Shown in pieces: positions 47,924 through 56,387 of a stretch of DNA of 64,000 nt. The stretch is from contig CAZTJF010000015.1 of NCBI GenBank assembly GCA_964613805.1, positions 34,869-98,868 on the forward strand, read 5' to 3'. The notes under the pieces were generated by a model, which made no database searches, was not told where the DNA came from, and was given only the letters and a program-made list of their open reading frames with translations. This stretch comes from XYD12-FULL-36-8 sp964613805. GTDB taxonomy: Bacteria > Bacteroidota > Ignavibacteria > Ignavibacteriales > Ignavibacteriaceae. Position numbers and translations under genes: made by a program. Each line of letters starts with the position of its first letter. Position 1 is the stretch's first letter.

Positions 47924-49516
47924 TTACTCTCCGCCGCCTTTTTGAAGTATAACGTTTTTTCTTGGATAGACTTGGAAGACAGAATCTAACACCGTTCCAT
48001 CAACCCACTTTACAACAGCCACAACTTTCTTTTTATTTACTTTTGGTTTTGCTGGTGCACCGCCGCAAATCTCATCAATCTCTTTTTTAAGATTATGAAC
48101 TGATTTTATCGGCAAAGAAGAATTTTTCACAGCATTCAACAAATCTTTTCTTCGCGGATTTATTGCTATGCCCCTTTCAGTAACGATTACATCAATTAAT
48201 TCTCCTGGACCAACAAGAGTTGTAACCTCATCAACTATAACAGGAATTCTATCTCTGAAAGAGGGAATTGCCAGTATCGTGCATTTTGAGTAAAGACAAT
48301 TCTGCCAGCCGCCAATTCCATGTAGCAAATAACCATCAGAGTGAGTTACAACATTAGCATTAAAGTTCACATCAACTTCAGTTGCACCAAGGACTGCAAC
48401 ATCAACCATCGAAGCAAAATTTCCTTTGCCATGAAAATTGTAGCTTGTAAATGGACTTGTGTTAACATGATTAGCATTTTCTCGCATACTTCTTACACCT
48501 TCGAGGTCAAATGTTTGTCCATCAAGAATGTAATCTGTTAATCCTTCCTCGAGTAGCTGTACAAGATATTTTGTGCTGCCGCCTCGCATGAAGCGCGATT
48601 TAATTCCCTTAGCTTTCATTTTTTCTTTTAGGAAGAGAACAAAAGCGAGATTTGTTCCGCCCGCACCAGCTTGAAGTGAAAAGCCATCTTTCATTATTCC
48701 AGCAGCTTCAATAAAATCAGCAACGTACTCTGCAATCAAAAGTCTGTCAGGTGATTTTGTTACTTCTGTAGTTCCTGAAACTATTTTATTGGGATCACCA
48801 AGACTTTCAACTTCAACAACATAATCAACATTGTTGCCTTGAATTTGCCATGGTACACAAGGGAAGGGGACAAGATTATCAGTTACAACAATAACTTTAT
48901 CAGCATATTCAGAATCAGCGAGTGCAAAGCCAATCAAGCCGCAAGCAGATTTGCCGCGATCACCGGTTGCATTTCCAAAATGATCTGCTGTTGGCGCAGC
49001 GATTACAGCAATATCAATATGAACTTCACCATCTTGAATCGCTTGGTATCTTCCGCCGTGAGAGCGCAAGACTCCAACACCTTTCATATTTCCTTCAGAA
49101 GTGAATTTACCCAAAGGTCCATTCATACTTCCTTCGATGTGGTGAATTGTCCCATCTTCCAAGTATTTTATCAAATGTTCATGACACGGAAATGAAGCAC
49201 TTGGAAACCATCGAATGTTTTTTATGCCCATCGATTTAACAGTATCAAATAGCAAATTTGTCAGGACATCACCGTTTCGTAAGTGGTGGTGAGTTGAGAT
49301 TGTCATGCCATTTTTTAATCCCGCTTTTTTCAGTGCTTCTTTCAGGTTTTTAACTAACTTATTTCCATCTGGTGGATAATCGATACAAGTTCGGATGGGT
49401 GGTTTTGCTTTGTTGCCAGTTGGGCGGTGCTTGTCCACACCTTTGAAGGGGATAAGTTTTTCATTGTTGATTTTTGTGGGAACGATTCGTCCCGCTGCAT
49501 TTTTTACTAACTTCAT
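47924..49516 (-). CDS. citF: Citrate lyase alpha subunit (citrate CoA-transferase)
   Basis: 530 residues, full length. It exchanges acetyl for citryl on the acyl carrier, the first half of ATP-independent citrate cleavage. Recognisable CitF segments include KNGMTISTHHHLRNGDV, HIEGSMNGPLGKF, LSLQAGAGGTNLAFV-like DGFSLQAGAGGTN, and the C-terminal IVTERGIAINPRR. The beta and gamma functions are supplied by the fused gene at 50047-51267. The ligase/maturation genes citC, citG and citX are not in this window. Confidence 0.93.
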   Translation of the reverse strand: MKLVKNAAGRIVPTKINNEKLIPFKGVDKHRPTGNKAKPPIRTCIDYPPDGNKLVKNLKEALKKAGLKNGMTISTHHHLRNGDVLTNLLFDTVKSMGIKNIRWFPSASFPCHEHLIKYLEDGTIHHIEGSMNGPLGKFTSEGNMKGVGVLRSHGGRYQAIQDGEVHIDIAVIAAPTADHFGNATGDRGKSACGLIGFALADSEYADKVIVVTDNLVPFPCVPWQIQGNNVDYVVEVESLGDPNKIVSGTTEVTKSPDRLLIAEYVADFIEAAGIMKDGFSLQAGAGGTNLAFVLFLKEKMKAKGIKSRFMRGGSTKYLVQLLEEGLTDYILDGQTFDLEGVRSMRENANHVNTSPFTSYNFHGKGNFASMVDVAVLGATEVDVNFNANVVTHSDGYLLHGIGGWQNCLYSKCTILAIPSFRDRIPVIVDEVTTLVGPGELIDVIVTERGIAINPRRKDLLNAVKNSSLPIKSVHNLKKEIDEICGGAPAKPKVNKKKVVAVVKWVDGTVLDSVFQVYPRKNVILQKGGGE

Positions 49517-49593
49517 TGTTAAATTATTAAAATATTAAGTTGCTGAATTAGTTAATTACTATTGGAAGTCATTTTAGTTATTGGTTGTTATTA

Positions 49594-50037
49594 ATAGTCA
49601 TTGATTGTCATTTGTGGTCATTCGTTGTCAGTTCGAGTTTTGCCAATGGTTTTAATGTAGTTGTTCAATTTTACTCCTATTGTTTCAAGTTCTTGAGCCA
49701 ATTGTAAATATGTTTTTTCATCTATCAATTTTCTATTAAAGGATTTCCTTAGCCAAGTTTTACTTTCAAATAGCGAACCCCTGGAGAAATAACAAAATTG
49801 TTTATTCTCTTTGTAAAAATATCTTCCAAATCCTTCGCTTAAATTTGCTGCAACAGAATCAATCGCTTCAACAAATTGTCCGCCCACAATTTTCTTTGCA
49901 AAATAATCGCAATCAATATATAACTGCCCATATTCTTTCAGCAACATCCATTGCTAAATTGTAAACTTGAAGTTCTTCTAGTTTCATTTAATTCCCTTAT
50001 TATTTCAATGAATGACTACGAATGACCTAATGACTAT
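49594..50037. mobile_element. Candidate minimal cassette 1: inverted repeats around a four-helix-bundle gene
   Basis: Left side (49594-49630): tandem variants of gtcatt with g/t spacers, ending ggtcattcgttgtca. Right side (50007-50037): the inverse, with tgactacgaatgacc, which matches the left unit in 14 of 15 bases. The outermost 9 bases (atagtcatt/aatgactat) are a perfect inverted match. The gene's stop codon lies inside the left repeat. No transposase is present. Confidence 0.45.
49618..49987 (-). pseudogene. Four-helix-bundle protein (23S intervening-sequence type), frameshifted
   Basis: The true start appears to be the ATG at 49987 (MKLEELQVYNLAMDVAERIW...), which runs for 24 codons to a TGA at 49913. 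The rest of the family sequence (DYFAKKIVGGQFVEAIDSVAANLSEGFGRYFYKENKQFCY...) continues in another frame from 49947 on. A one-base change in the atata run near 49916-49923 explains the shift. The product resembles the S23 ribosomal-associated or intervening-sequence proteins, ~115 residues when intact. The last residues (RTDNE) are encoded by the flanking repeat. Confidence 0.7.
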
Positions 50038-50046
50038 ATTTTCCTA

Positions 50047-51267
50047 TTATTCAAACTTCCAATTTTTAGTAATGAGATTATTTAGAACAGCCAGTTCAAT
50101 TGTTCTTTGTGCGCGCTTGACTACAGGGGCATCAATCATTTTTGTCCCTAGTGATACAACTCCTAATCCTTTTCTTTCCGCTTCTTCAAAAGCCAGAACA
50201 ATCTTTTTAGCTTTTTCAATTTCATCATTTGTTGGAGCAAATGCTTCGTGAACAACTTGTACTTGCCGCGGATGAATACATCCTTTACCTTCAAATCCTA
50301 AAGCTTTTGCCTCAATTACACTTTGACGAAGTCCTTCCATATCAGCAACATCAGAAAATACAGTGTCGATAGCTTGAATGCCAGCAGCTTTTGCTGCATT
50401 TATTAGCATTGATCGAGCGAAGAAACTTTCACGTCCTTCATTTGTTCGCTGAGTGCCTAAATCAGCAGTGTAATCCTCAAGACCAATAGCGAGCCCGCAA
50501 ATATGCCGAGATGCAGAAGCAATTTCATAAGCTTTAATTATTCCCAGAGCGCTTTCAAGAATAGGCATAAAATAGATTTCGTTTTTGATTTTATGGAGTC
50601 GTTTTAGGCGATGAACTTCCTGTTCAATCTCAGTTATTTGATCGGCAGATTCGCACTTAGGAATAAGAATTACATTAACATTGTGGGGGACAATGAACTT
50701 CAAATCATTCAATCCCAAAGGTATTTGATTTATTCTAATCATTCTTTCAGCACCGTAAAAATCTACGGATCGTAATGCATTACGGACAAGAAGCTGAGCA
50801 GCGTCTTTTTCAGAATGTGCAACGCTGTCTTCAAGGTCGAGAATTATTCCATCGGGTGAATGTAAGCCAGCATTTATAAAAAATTTTGGCTCATTACCTG
50901 GTAGATAAAGTCTGCTTCGGCGAAGTCTATCCTTAGTTGTTGATGAATAATTTTTCTCATTCATTGGAAGGATGAATTCCTTTTCCAAATCCGGAAGTAA
51001 TCTTTTGACAGCAAGTTCAAATCTTGCAGCAAGAGTGAAAGGTAGAGCACCAGCATCTTCAAGCAGAATCTCAGCATGAGTAATGTTGAAGAATTTACAC
51101 ATATCAGTTATTTGTGTTTTGATTGAATAACCATACATTGATTCGACTTTGCTTTTCAAGTCCATTTTTATACCGCCGGAACGTTTAAGTTCTAATTCGA
51201 TATAACAGTCCGAGCGAATTTGATCGCCGCGTTTACCAGCATTGGATTTTATTGATGATAATTTCAT
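50047..51267 (-). CDS. citE: Citrate lyase gamma-beta fusion (acyl carrier CitD fused to CitE)
   Basis: 406 residues from the ATG at 51267; a TTG eight codons earlier is less likely. Residues ~1-95 match the CitD acyl carrier: RSD with Ser19 lines up with the serine that bears the prosthetic group, and LEDAGALPFTLAARFELAV matches the CitD end. Residues ~115-406 are the CitE lyase: RLRRSRLYLPGNEPKF, DGIILDLEDSVA, GLAIGLEDYTADLG and GFEGKGCIHPRQV. It cleaves citryl carrier to oxaloacetate and acetyl carrier. The fusion fixes the two subunits at one to one. It works with CitF. Confidence 0.88.
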   Translation of the reverse strand: MKLSSIKSNAGKRGDQIRSDCYIELELKRSGGIKMDLKSKVESMYGYSIKTQITDMCKFFNITHAEILLEDAGALPFTLAARFELAVKRLLPDLEKEFILPMNEKNYSSTTKDRLRRSRLYLPGNEPKFFINAGLHSPDGIILDLEDSVAHSEKDAAQLLVRNALRSVDFYGAERMIRINQIPLGLNDLKFIVPHNVNVILIPKCESADQITEIEQEVHRLKRLHKIKNEIYFMPILESALGIIKAYEIASASRHICGLAIGLEDYTADLGTQRTNEGRESFFARSMLINAAKAAGIQAIDTVFSDVADMEGLRQSVIEAKALGFEGKGCIHPRQVQVVHEAFAPTNDEIEKAKKIVLAFEEAERKGLGVVSLGTKMIDAPVVKRAQRTIELAVLNNLITKNWKFE

Positions 51268-51331
51268 AACAGTACTCTGATATTTTTTCAATTTAAAAAT
51301 TTCACTTACTAATTTATTGTTTTATTGCTCT

Positions 51332-51389
51332 ATTGTTAAATTGTTAAAGGAAAATTCAAAGCAATTTAACAATTAAACAATTTAACAAT
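51332..51389. repeat. AT hairpin of the attgttaaattgtt family
   Basis: attgttaaattgtt (51332-51345) and its exact complement aacaatttaacaat (51376-51389) are separated by 30 bases that contain another caatttaac unit. The right arm ends in the MmgE/PrpD stop codon. Same 14-base word as at 56357-56370. Confidence 0.65.
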
Positions 51390-52828
51390 CACTTTTCAAT
51401 GTTTAGTTTCTCCATAAAATCAGTCGCCCTTAACTTTTCAGCTTTGAAAATCATATCTCTAACGCTTTTCTGTTTACGTTTTGAAAGCAATCCTTCAGAC
51501 AAAGCATTAAATTTATTTTCAAGATCTTCCATGGTCATTGGTTCTCTTGGATCACCTTTGGGATATTCGAGATACTTTGAAAATTCTTGTCCGTCTTTTG
51601 TTCTAACTATCACTTTCGATGGTTGTTTTGCTGGGAACATCTTTTCAAATTCCTCAGAAGCTTCACCTTTAATTTTATCAATTACTTCCCAAATTCTTGG
51701 GTCTTTTAATTTTTCTTCTGAGAAAGATGCTGTAGTAATTTTGTGATCCACCAAAGCTGCTGCAATACAGTAAGGAAGTGAGTGGTCAGCAGTTTCTCTT
51801 GATTCTGGACGATATTTATGTGGATCAAAAAGAATGTCGCATGCTCTCGCAATTGTGGTTAACGTCACAGATTCTATTTGATCGTAGGTTATGTTGTTAT
51901 TTGTTACCACTTTTAGCGTTGCAGAAATATGAGTATGCGTTAATGCTTCAGTCGGAAAAGCTTTCATGCTGCACTCAAGTATTTTATAATTTTGTCCTAA
52001 ATTTCCAATAAGTTTGTCCAAATCCCATTTCCATTCGCTCAAACCTTCTCTGCCTTTCATTTGAACAGCTTCTACTTTTTGATCTTTTACATTCCAACCT
52101 AAGAAACAATCCATAAACCCTTCTTTGCCCTCGAACACAGCTTCTGTTCCTGTGTAACCTTCCTTTGCCATTAGAGCCGCAAATACACCGGCTTGAACAG
52201 CCATCGGATCGACAGTGTTTTTCATCATGGTTAATTTGCCTGCGGTGGGGCATCCTATTGTGTGGCTGTGGCTTCCACCTATTCCAATTGCATTTACCAT
52301 TTGATCAACAGTTAACCCAAGTAAGTAGCCAGCAACTACTGGGGAAACAAATTGAGTGAGTGTAGCATGATGCCATCTTCTCTCACGAATTCCAGGAACT
52401 GCAAACTCACAAAGTCGCTGCTCAAATTCATAAGCAAGAACAATTGCTGTTATTACTTCTTTCATTGATGCACCAACTAATTCACCAACAGATAACGCCG
52501 CTGGAATTATGTCTGATGGATGAGATGGATCTTCTTTCCAATAAATATCATTAAAGTCTAATGCACGAATCATCAGCGAATTAATTAGAGTTGTATTAAC
52601 TGCTGGGAGTTTATCTCCAAATCCAATAACGGTTGATTCTTTTGCTCCCTTCATCTTCTTATAGATGTTACGAATGATATTAACATCTTTTGTATTGTAT
52701 GCACCATAAGCGCATCCAACTGAGTCGTATAAATAACGCTTTACTTCGTGAACTACGCTTTCGGGTAAATCTTTATACTTAAGATTAACAGCAAATTCCG
52801 ATATTTGTCGTGAGATTGATTTTTGCAT
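51389..52828 (-). CDS. MmgE/PrpD family protein (2-methylcitrate or related dehydratase)
   Basis: 479 residues. Family landmarks include LYDSVGCAYGAYNT, DFNDIYWKEDPSHPSDIIPAALSVGEL, ERRWHHATLTQFVSPVVAGYLLGL and HRPES-like HKYRPESRETADHSLPY. PrpD removes water from 2-methylcitrate; other members act on cis-aconitate. AGGAG precedes the ATG. It sits between citrate lyase and aconitase genes, so a tricarboxylic acid substrate is a reasonable inference, but sequence alone does not fix which. Confidence 0.88.
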   Translation of the reverse strand: MQKSISRQISEFAVNLKYKDLPESVVHEVKRYLYDSVGCAYGAYNTKDVNIIRNIYKKMKGAKESTVIGFGDKLPAVNTTLINSLMIRALDFNDIYWKEDPSHPSDIIPAALSVGELVGASMKEVITAIVLAYEFEQRLCEFAVPGIRERRWHHATLTQFVSPVVAGYLLGLTVDQMVNAIGIGGSHSHTIGCPTAGKLTMMKNTVDPMAVQAGVFAALMAKEGYTGTEAVFEGKEGFMDCFLGWNVKDQKVEAVQMKGREGLSEWKWDLDKLIGNLGQNYKILECSMKAFPTEALTHTHISATLKVVTNNNITYDQIESVTLTTIARACDILFDPHKYRPESRETADHSLPYCIAAALVDHKITTASFSEEKLKDPRIWEVIDKIKGEASEEFEKMFPAKQPSKVIVRTKDGQEFSKYLEYPKGDPREPMTMEDLENKFNALSEGLLSKRKQKSVRDMIFKAEKLRATDFMEKLNIEK

Positions 52829-52850
52829 AGGTCTCCTTATGAATTATAAT

Positions 52851-53309
52851 GGAACACGGATTTAACTGATCTAACGGATTTGAACAGATTTTTTATATTC
52901 ATTCTCGAAGATTTGCCGTTTGAATTGTGGTTTCTTGCCAAAGTTAAACAGTAAACCAACTTCGATCCAGTTGCTTTTAGATAATTTAATAATTGTGCTT
53001 CATGCTCTTCAATTAATGCTTCCGCTGCTTTTAATTCAATAATAACTTTATTTTCAACAATTATATCTGTAAAGTATTCTCCAACAGTACAGTTTTTATA
53101 ATAAACAGAAATGGGTTTTTGTCTTTCGCAAGTTAATCCTAGAGATTTCAATTCGATCATCATAGAATTCTCATATACTTTTTCTAAGAATCCATATCCA
53201 AGTGAATTATAAACATTATAGAATGCTTTAATAATAAATTCGGTCAACTCTTGATATTTAAATTGCATTAAATCCGTCTGTATCTGTTTAATCAGTTAAA
53301 TCCGTGTTC
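52851..53309. mobile_element. Candidate minimal cassette 2: 19-bp inverted repeats around a GxxExxY gene
   Basis: gaacacggatttaactgat at 52852-52870 and its exact complement at 53291-53309. Internally, each repeat is followed by a related aacggatt/acggattt unit. The repeat at the right reaches to within a base of the gene's ATG, and the reconstructed stop codon (52871-52873) abuts the left arm. Confidence 0.5.
52871..53268 (-). pseudogene. GxxExxY protein, frameshifted near the C terminus
   Basis: The intact frame starts at 53268 and shows the name motif GFLEKVYE (GxxExxY), then VYYKNCTVGEYFTDIIVENKVIIELKA, the PD-(D/E)xK-like core (DxxxxxxxxxELK). After LNYLKATG the frame runs into SKLVYC...; removing one base deletion at ~52966 restores IEVGLLFNFGKKPQFKRQIF, the usual family ending, and a TAG at 52871. 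As written, the frame ends at 52837 with an unrelated tail. Function unknown; a nuclease-like fold is proposed for the family. Confidence 0.7.
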
Positions 53310-53318
53310 TATTTGCTT

Positions 53319-55286
53319 TTAAAGATTTTTTTTGACCCACTCCTCGAGTCCGCCATCGACAATTAACTCTTGTGCGGCTTCACCGACAGGATCAATTGAA
53401 TATTTTTTGTTCTCAAATTCAATCACCGAATTAACAAAATCTATTTTAATTTGGGAACCTGCCGCAACTGTTAGCTTATCAGTTCCAAATTTTTTCTTAA
53501 GATCATTCACAAGCTGCGGACATTCGATTATTAAAAATCCATTATTCAATGCATTTCGTTTATAAGTTTCATTTAATGAGCCGGCAATTACGCAGCGAAT
53601 TCCTTTATACTTGAGTGCAGTTGCTGCCTGCTCACGAGAGCTTCCAGTTCCAAAGTTAAAACCGCCAACGAGGATATCGCCTTCCTGAGCAAGCTTCACA
53701 AATTCGGGATCATAATTTTCCATAACGACTTGTGCTTGCTGGTGTGGAGTGAAATCATCTATGTAAGTGTACTTGCCAGGATAAATTCCATCTGTGTTCA
53801 TGTTATCCTGATGACAGAAAATCAGTTCACCTTCGAATTTCTCAGGAAACCCATCTATGATTTTAACTTTAGGAGTTTGAACAGATTTCTTTTCATGAGA
53901 AATTATTTTTACTGCAACGGAAGAAGAAGAATATTCTTGGATGTAGTCAATATGTCCCGCGATAGCAGATGCGGCTACAACTGCAGGAGATGCAAGATAA
54001 GCTTGAGCTTTTGCAGAACCCATTCTTCCTTTAAAGTTTCTGTTTGTTGCAGAAATTCCAACCTCACCGTCTTCAAGAAGTCCGGTTCCAAGACCGATGC
54101 AAGGGCCGCATCCGGGAGGAAGTGGAATAGCTCCAGCTTCGATTAAAGCTTGCCAATCTCCACGTCTTTCAGCTTCAGTTTGAACTTCACTCGATGCAGC
54201 GGCTATGTAAAACTTTACTCCGTTAGCAATCTTTTTTCCTTTTGCAATTTTTGCTGCCTCTGCAATATCGTCAACCCGGCTGTTAACACACGAAACCAGA
54301 TAAGCTTTATTTATTTTCACTGCATTTCGTTTAAGCTCTACAACTGAAGTGACTACCTTAATTGTATTCGGTCCGGAAACGAAGGGCTGGATTGTACTAA
54401 GATCTAAGGATAAAGTTTTTGAATAGTATGCATCCTTGTCTGCTCTTAAAATATTTTTCTCAAGATCATTTATCCTTTCCTGGTTGATTCGGGGATGTCT
54501 ACCACCTCCATCAATGTCTGATGCAACATTTTCTAATCCTCGTTTTTTAATGAATTCATTTCTTTTGTGCAGCCAGTAAATTGTTACGTCATCAATTGGG
54601 AAAACACCAGCTAAAGCACCCCAGTCGGTAGTCATGTTCGCGATTGTTAGCCGCTCATCAATTGAAATATTTTTAATTCCATCTCCCACAAATTCAATTA
54701 CATGATTAAGGACTTCATCGTGATTGAAAAACCCGCACAGTGCAATTATAACATCCTTCCCAGTAACACCAGATTGAAGTTTCCCTGTCAATTCAACTTT
54801 AGCAATTGGAGGGACTTGCCACCAAGTTCTCCCGGTTGCCCAAATTGCAGCACCATCTGTTCTTACGATTGGAGTACCAAGACTTCCTAAACCTCCATAC
54901 ATGTTTGAATGGCTGTCCGAAGCAACCGCCATTGTTCCTGGCCATGCATATCCTTCTTCACACATTATTTGATGACCAATTCCTCTACCTGCTGGATAAA
55001 AATCCGCTCCCATTTCTTTAGCAAATTTTTCTATGGAACGATACTTCTCTAAATTCTTTTCAGTTCTATCTTGAACATTGTGATCGAGTGTTATAATAAC
55101 TTGTCGTGGATTAAAAATCTTTATTGCTCCTATGGATTTAAATTTAGGAATGACCGCACCAGTGTTATCGTGCGTCATCACATAAGCTGGTTTGATAGAT
55201 AAGTAATCACCTGCATGAATCTCATGATCAGGCGCTAAACCTACTGCATATTTTTGTGCAATTTTTTCGATTAGGGTTTGAGGCAT
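53319..55286 (-). CDS. Aconitase-family hydratase (fused large and small domains)
   Basis: 655 residues, the short bacterial type. Iron-sulphur ligands are Cys333 (VSCVNSR) and Cys393/Cys396 (PGCGPCIG). SDSHSNMYGGLG and GRTWWQVP lie in the N-terminal half, and the swivel domain carries VGGFNFGTGSSREQAATALKYKG. GGAG precedes the ATG. Expected to interconvert citrate and isocitrate. Homoaconitase or isopropylmalate isomerase activity cannot be excluded from sequence, but the neighbours (citrate lyase, isocitrate dehydrogenase-like) favour aconitase. Confidence 0.88.
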   Translation of the reverse strand: MPQTLIEKIAQKYAVGLAPDHEIHAGDYLSIKPAYVMTHDNTGAVIPKFKSIGAIKIFNPRQVIITLDHNVQDRTEKNLEKYRSIEKFAKEMGADFYPAGRGIGHQIMCEEGYAWPGTMAVASDSHSNMYGGLGSLGTPIVRTDGAAIWATGRTWWQVPPIAKVELTGKLQSGVTGKDVIIALCGFFNHDEVLNHVIEFVGDGIKNISIDERLTIANMTTDWGALAGVFPIDDVTIYWLHKRNEFIKKRGLENVASDIDGGGRHPRINQERINDLEKNILRADKDAYYSKTLSLDLSTIQPFVSGPNTIKVVTSVVELKRNAVKINKAYLVSCVNSRVDDIAEAAKIAKGKKIANGVKFYIAAASSEVQTEAERRGDWQALIEAGAIPLPPGCGPCIGLGTGLLEDGEVGISATNRNFKGRMGSAKAQAYLASPAVVAASAIAGHIDYIQEYSSSSVAVKIISHEKKSVQTPKVKIIDGFPEKFEGELIFCHQDNMNTDGIYPGKYTYIDDFTPHQQAQVVMENYDPEFVKLAQEGDILVGGFNFGTGSSREQAATALKYKGIRCVIAGSLNETYKRNALNNGFLIIECPQLVNDLKKKFGTDKLTVAAGSQIKIDFVNSVIEFENKKYSIDPVGEAAQELIVDGGLEEWVKKNL

Positions 55287-55320
55287 TTCTTTTCTCCGGT
55301 TTCTTTTTCTAATCTCATTG

Positions 55321-55740
55321 CAAGAGGCAAGAAGCTAGAAGTAAGAGGTATTTATTTAATTTTATTTTTTAGTGAGGTTATCATTGCAAATAAGCTATTA
55401 AGTAATTTTTCGATTTCAATTAAATCGTTCTTACTGCACAATTTAAGTTTGAGTGCTATTTCTAGTTGAGTATCTATTTCAACAAGTGAGGATCTTGAAA
55501 TTTCGAGATATCTAACTTTTTCAAGTTTTGAAGTTCGGGATAAACCTTCCGCTATATTTGAGCTGACAGAAACCGATGCTCTTCTGAGTTGATTTGTTAA
55601 TCCAAATAACTCTTCTTTTGGAAATTGAGAAGTTAAAGAATAAATCTTTGAAACTAATTCCAAACTTAAATTCCATACATCCAATTTTTTATGACTTAAA
55701 TCCAACATTCTAACCTCTTACTTCTTGCTTCTAGCCAGCT
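55321..55740. mobile_element. Candidate minimal cassette 3: inverted repeats around a second four-helix-bundle gene
   Basis: agaagtaagaggt (55337-55349) at the left and its exact complement (55713-55725) at the right, within longer stretches of gctagaag/caagaag units. The right repeat supplies GAGGTT, a ribosome binding site, just before the gene's ATG. The downstream end of the HD gene also lies in it. Confidence 0.45.
55352..55708 (-). CDS. Four-helix-bundle protein (23S rRNA intervening-sequence type), intact
   Basis: 118 residues. MLDLSHKKLDVWNLSLELVSKIY..., LTNQLRRASVSVSSNIAEGLSRTS and KLEKVRYLEISRSSLVEIDTQL are the typical landmarks (the AxxSxxxNIxEG core). The predicted structure is four helices. 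The fold is found in proteins encoded within 23S rRNA intervening sequences and in free-standing genes; function unknown. It is diverged from the frameshifted relative at 49.6 kb and carries different flanking repeats, so the two did not arise by local duplication. Confidence 0.85.
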   Translation of the reverse strand: MLDLSHKKLDVWNLSLELVSKIYSLTSQFPKEELFGLTNQLRRASVSVSSNIAEGLSRTSKLEKVRYLEISRSSLVEIDTQLEIALKLKLCSKNDLIEIEKLLNSLFAMITSLKNKIK

Positions 55741-56272
55741 ATTTTTTAAATGGATCGAACGATACAAAATCTGCATGATGAACAATTATTGCCTCTACGC
55801 TTCTCTTTGCAAGATCGCCTTCTTTCGCATGATATGCAATGATATGCAGAACTTCAGGCGGCAATCCGAAACGATCAGCAATTGCTACTCCGCTAAATGG
55901 ATGACGCAAAAGTTTTCCAGCTTTACTTGTTGTCAATTGTCCATTGATTTTATCATACTCAATCAGTTTTCCAACATCGATCAAGATCGCTCCAGCAATG
56001 AGCATATCCATATCAATTTGAATTTCATTCCCAAAATTCTGTCTCATTCTTTTAGCAATATCAACGGATAATTGAACTGCAGTTCTTTTGTGATTCATAA
56101 ATGAAATTTTGCAATCTTTGATCAACAGAGAAAAAGGAATCGTTTCAAGATCTTCGACTGTCAGGACACTATTCTCGATGGCATAAACCCAACAAGCAAG
56201 AACTTTTTCTTGCAACTCTTTATCTTCGATCCAGTTTATTTCGGGCCAGATTTCTAAAACTTTATCTCTCAT
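55739..56272 (-). CDS. HD-domain protein with altered HD motif
   Basis: 177 residues, cytosolic. The HD fold is visible: NHKRTAV (His61), AILIDVGKLIEY, LRHPFSGVAIADRFGLPPEVLHIIAYHAKEGD and VHHADFV. The central HD pair, normally HDxGK, reads Ile98-Asp99, so one metal-binding histidine is missing. Activity may be lost or changed. AAGGAAG precedes the ATG. It lies between aconitase and cstA; a nucleotide or phosphate signal role is typical for HD proteins but not shown here. Confidence 0.78.
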   Translation of the reverse strand: MRDKVLEIWPEINWIEDKELQEKVLACWVYAIENSVLTVEDLETIPFSLLIKDCKISFMNHKRTAVQLSVDIAKRMRQNFGNEIQIDMDMLIAGAILIDVGKLIEYDKINGQLTTSKAGKLLRHPFSGVAIADRFGLPPEVLHIIAYHAKEGDLAKRSVEAIIVHHADFVSFDPFKK

Positions 56273-56338
56273 AAATTTCTTCCTTATCTATTTTATCGTT
56301 GTTGATTTTTTTGTAATGGTTATAAGAATGAATGCTAA

Positions 56339-56370
56339 ATTGTCAAATTGTTAAAAAACAATTTAACAAT
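56339..56370. repeat. AT hairpin of the attgttaaattgtt family, tight copy
   Basis: attgtcaaattgtt (56339-56352), a 4-base loop, then aacaatttaacaat (56357-56370): 13 of 14 positions pair. It lies just past the cstA stop on the minus strand and may act as its terminator or be a dispersed repeat; the right arm is identical to that at 51376-51389. Confidence 0.7.
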
Positions 56371-56387
56371 ACAGCAAATAACAATTT

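Noticed and set aside
49560..49630. Tandem gtcatt units as a CRISPR-like array
   Set aside because: Units are under 12 bases with no unique spacers of constant length and no cas genes.
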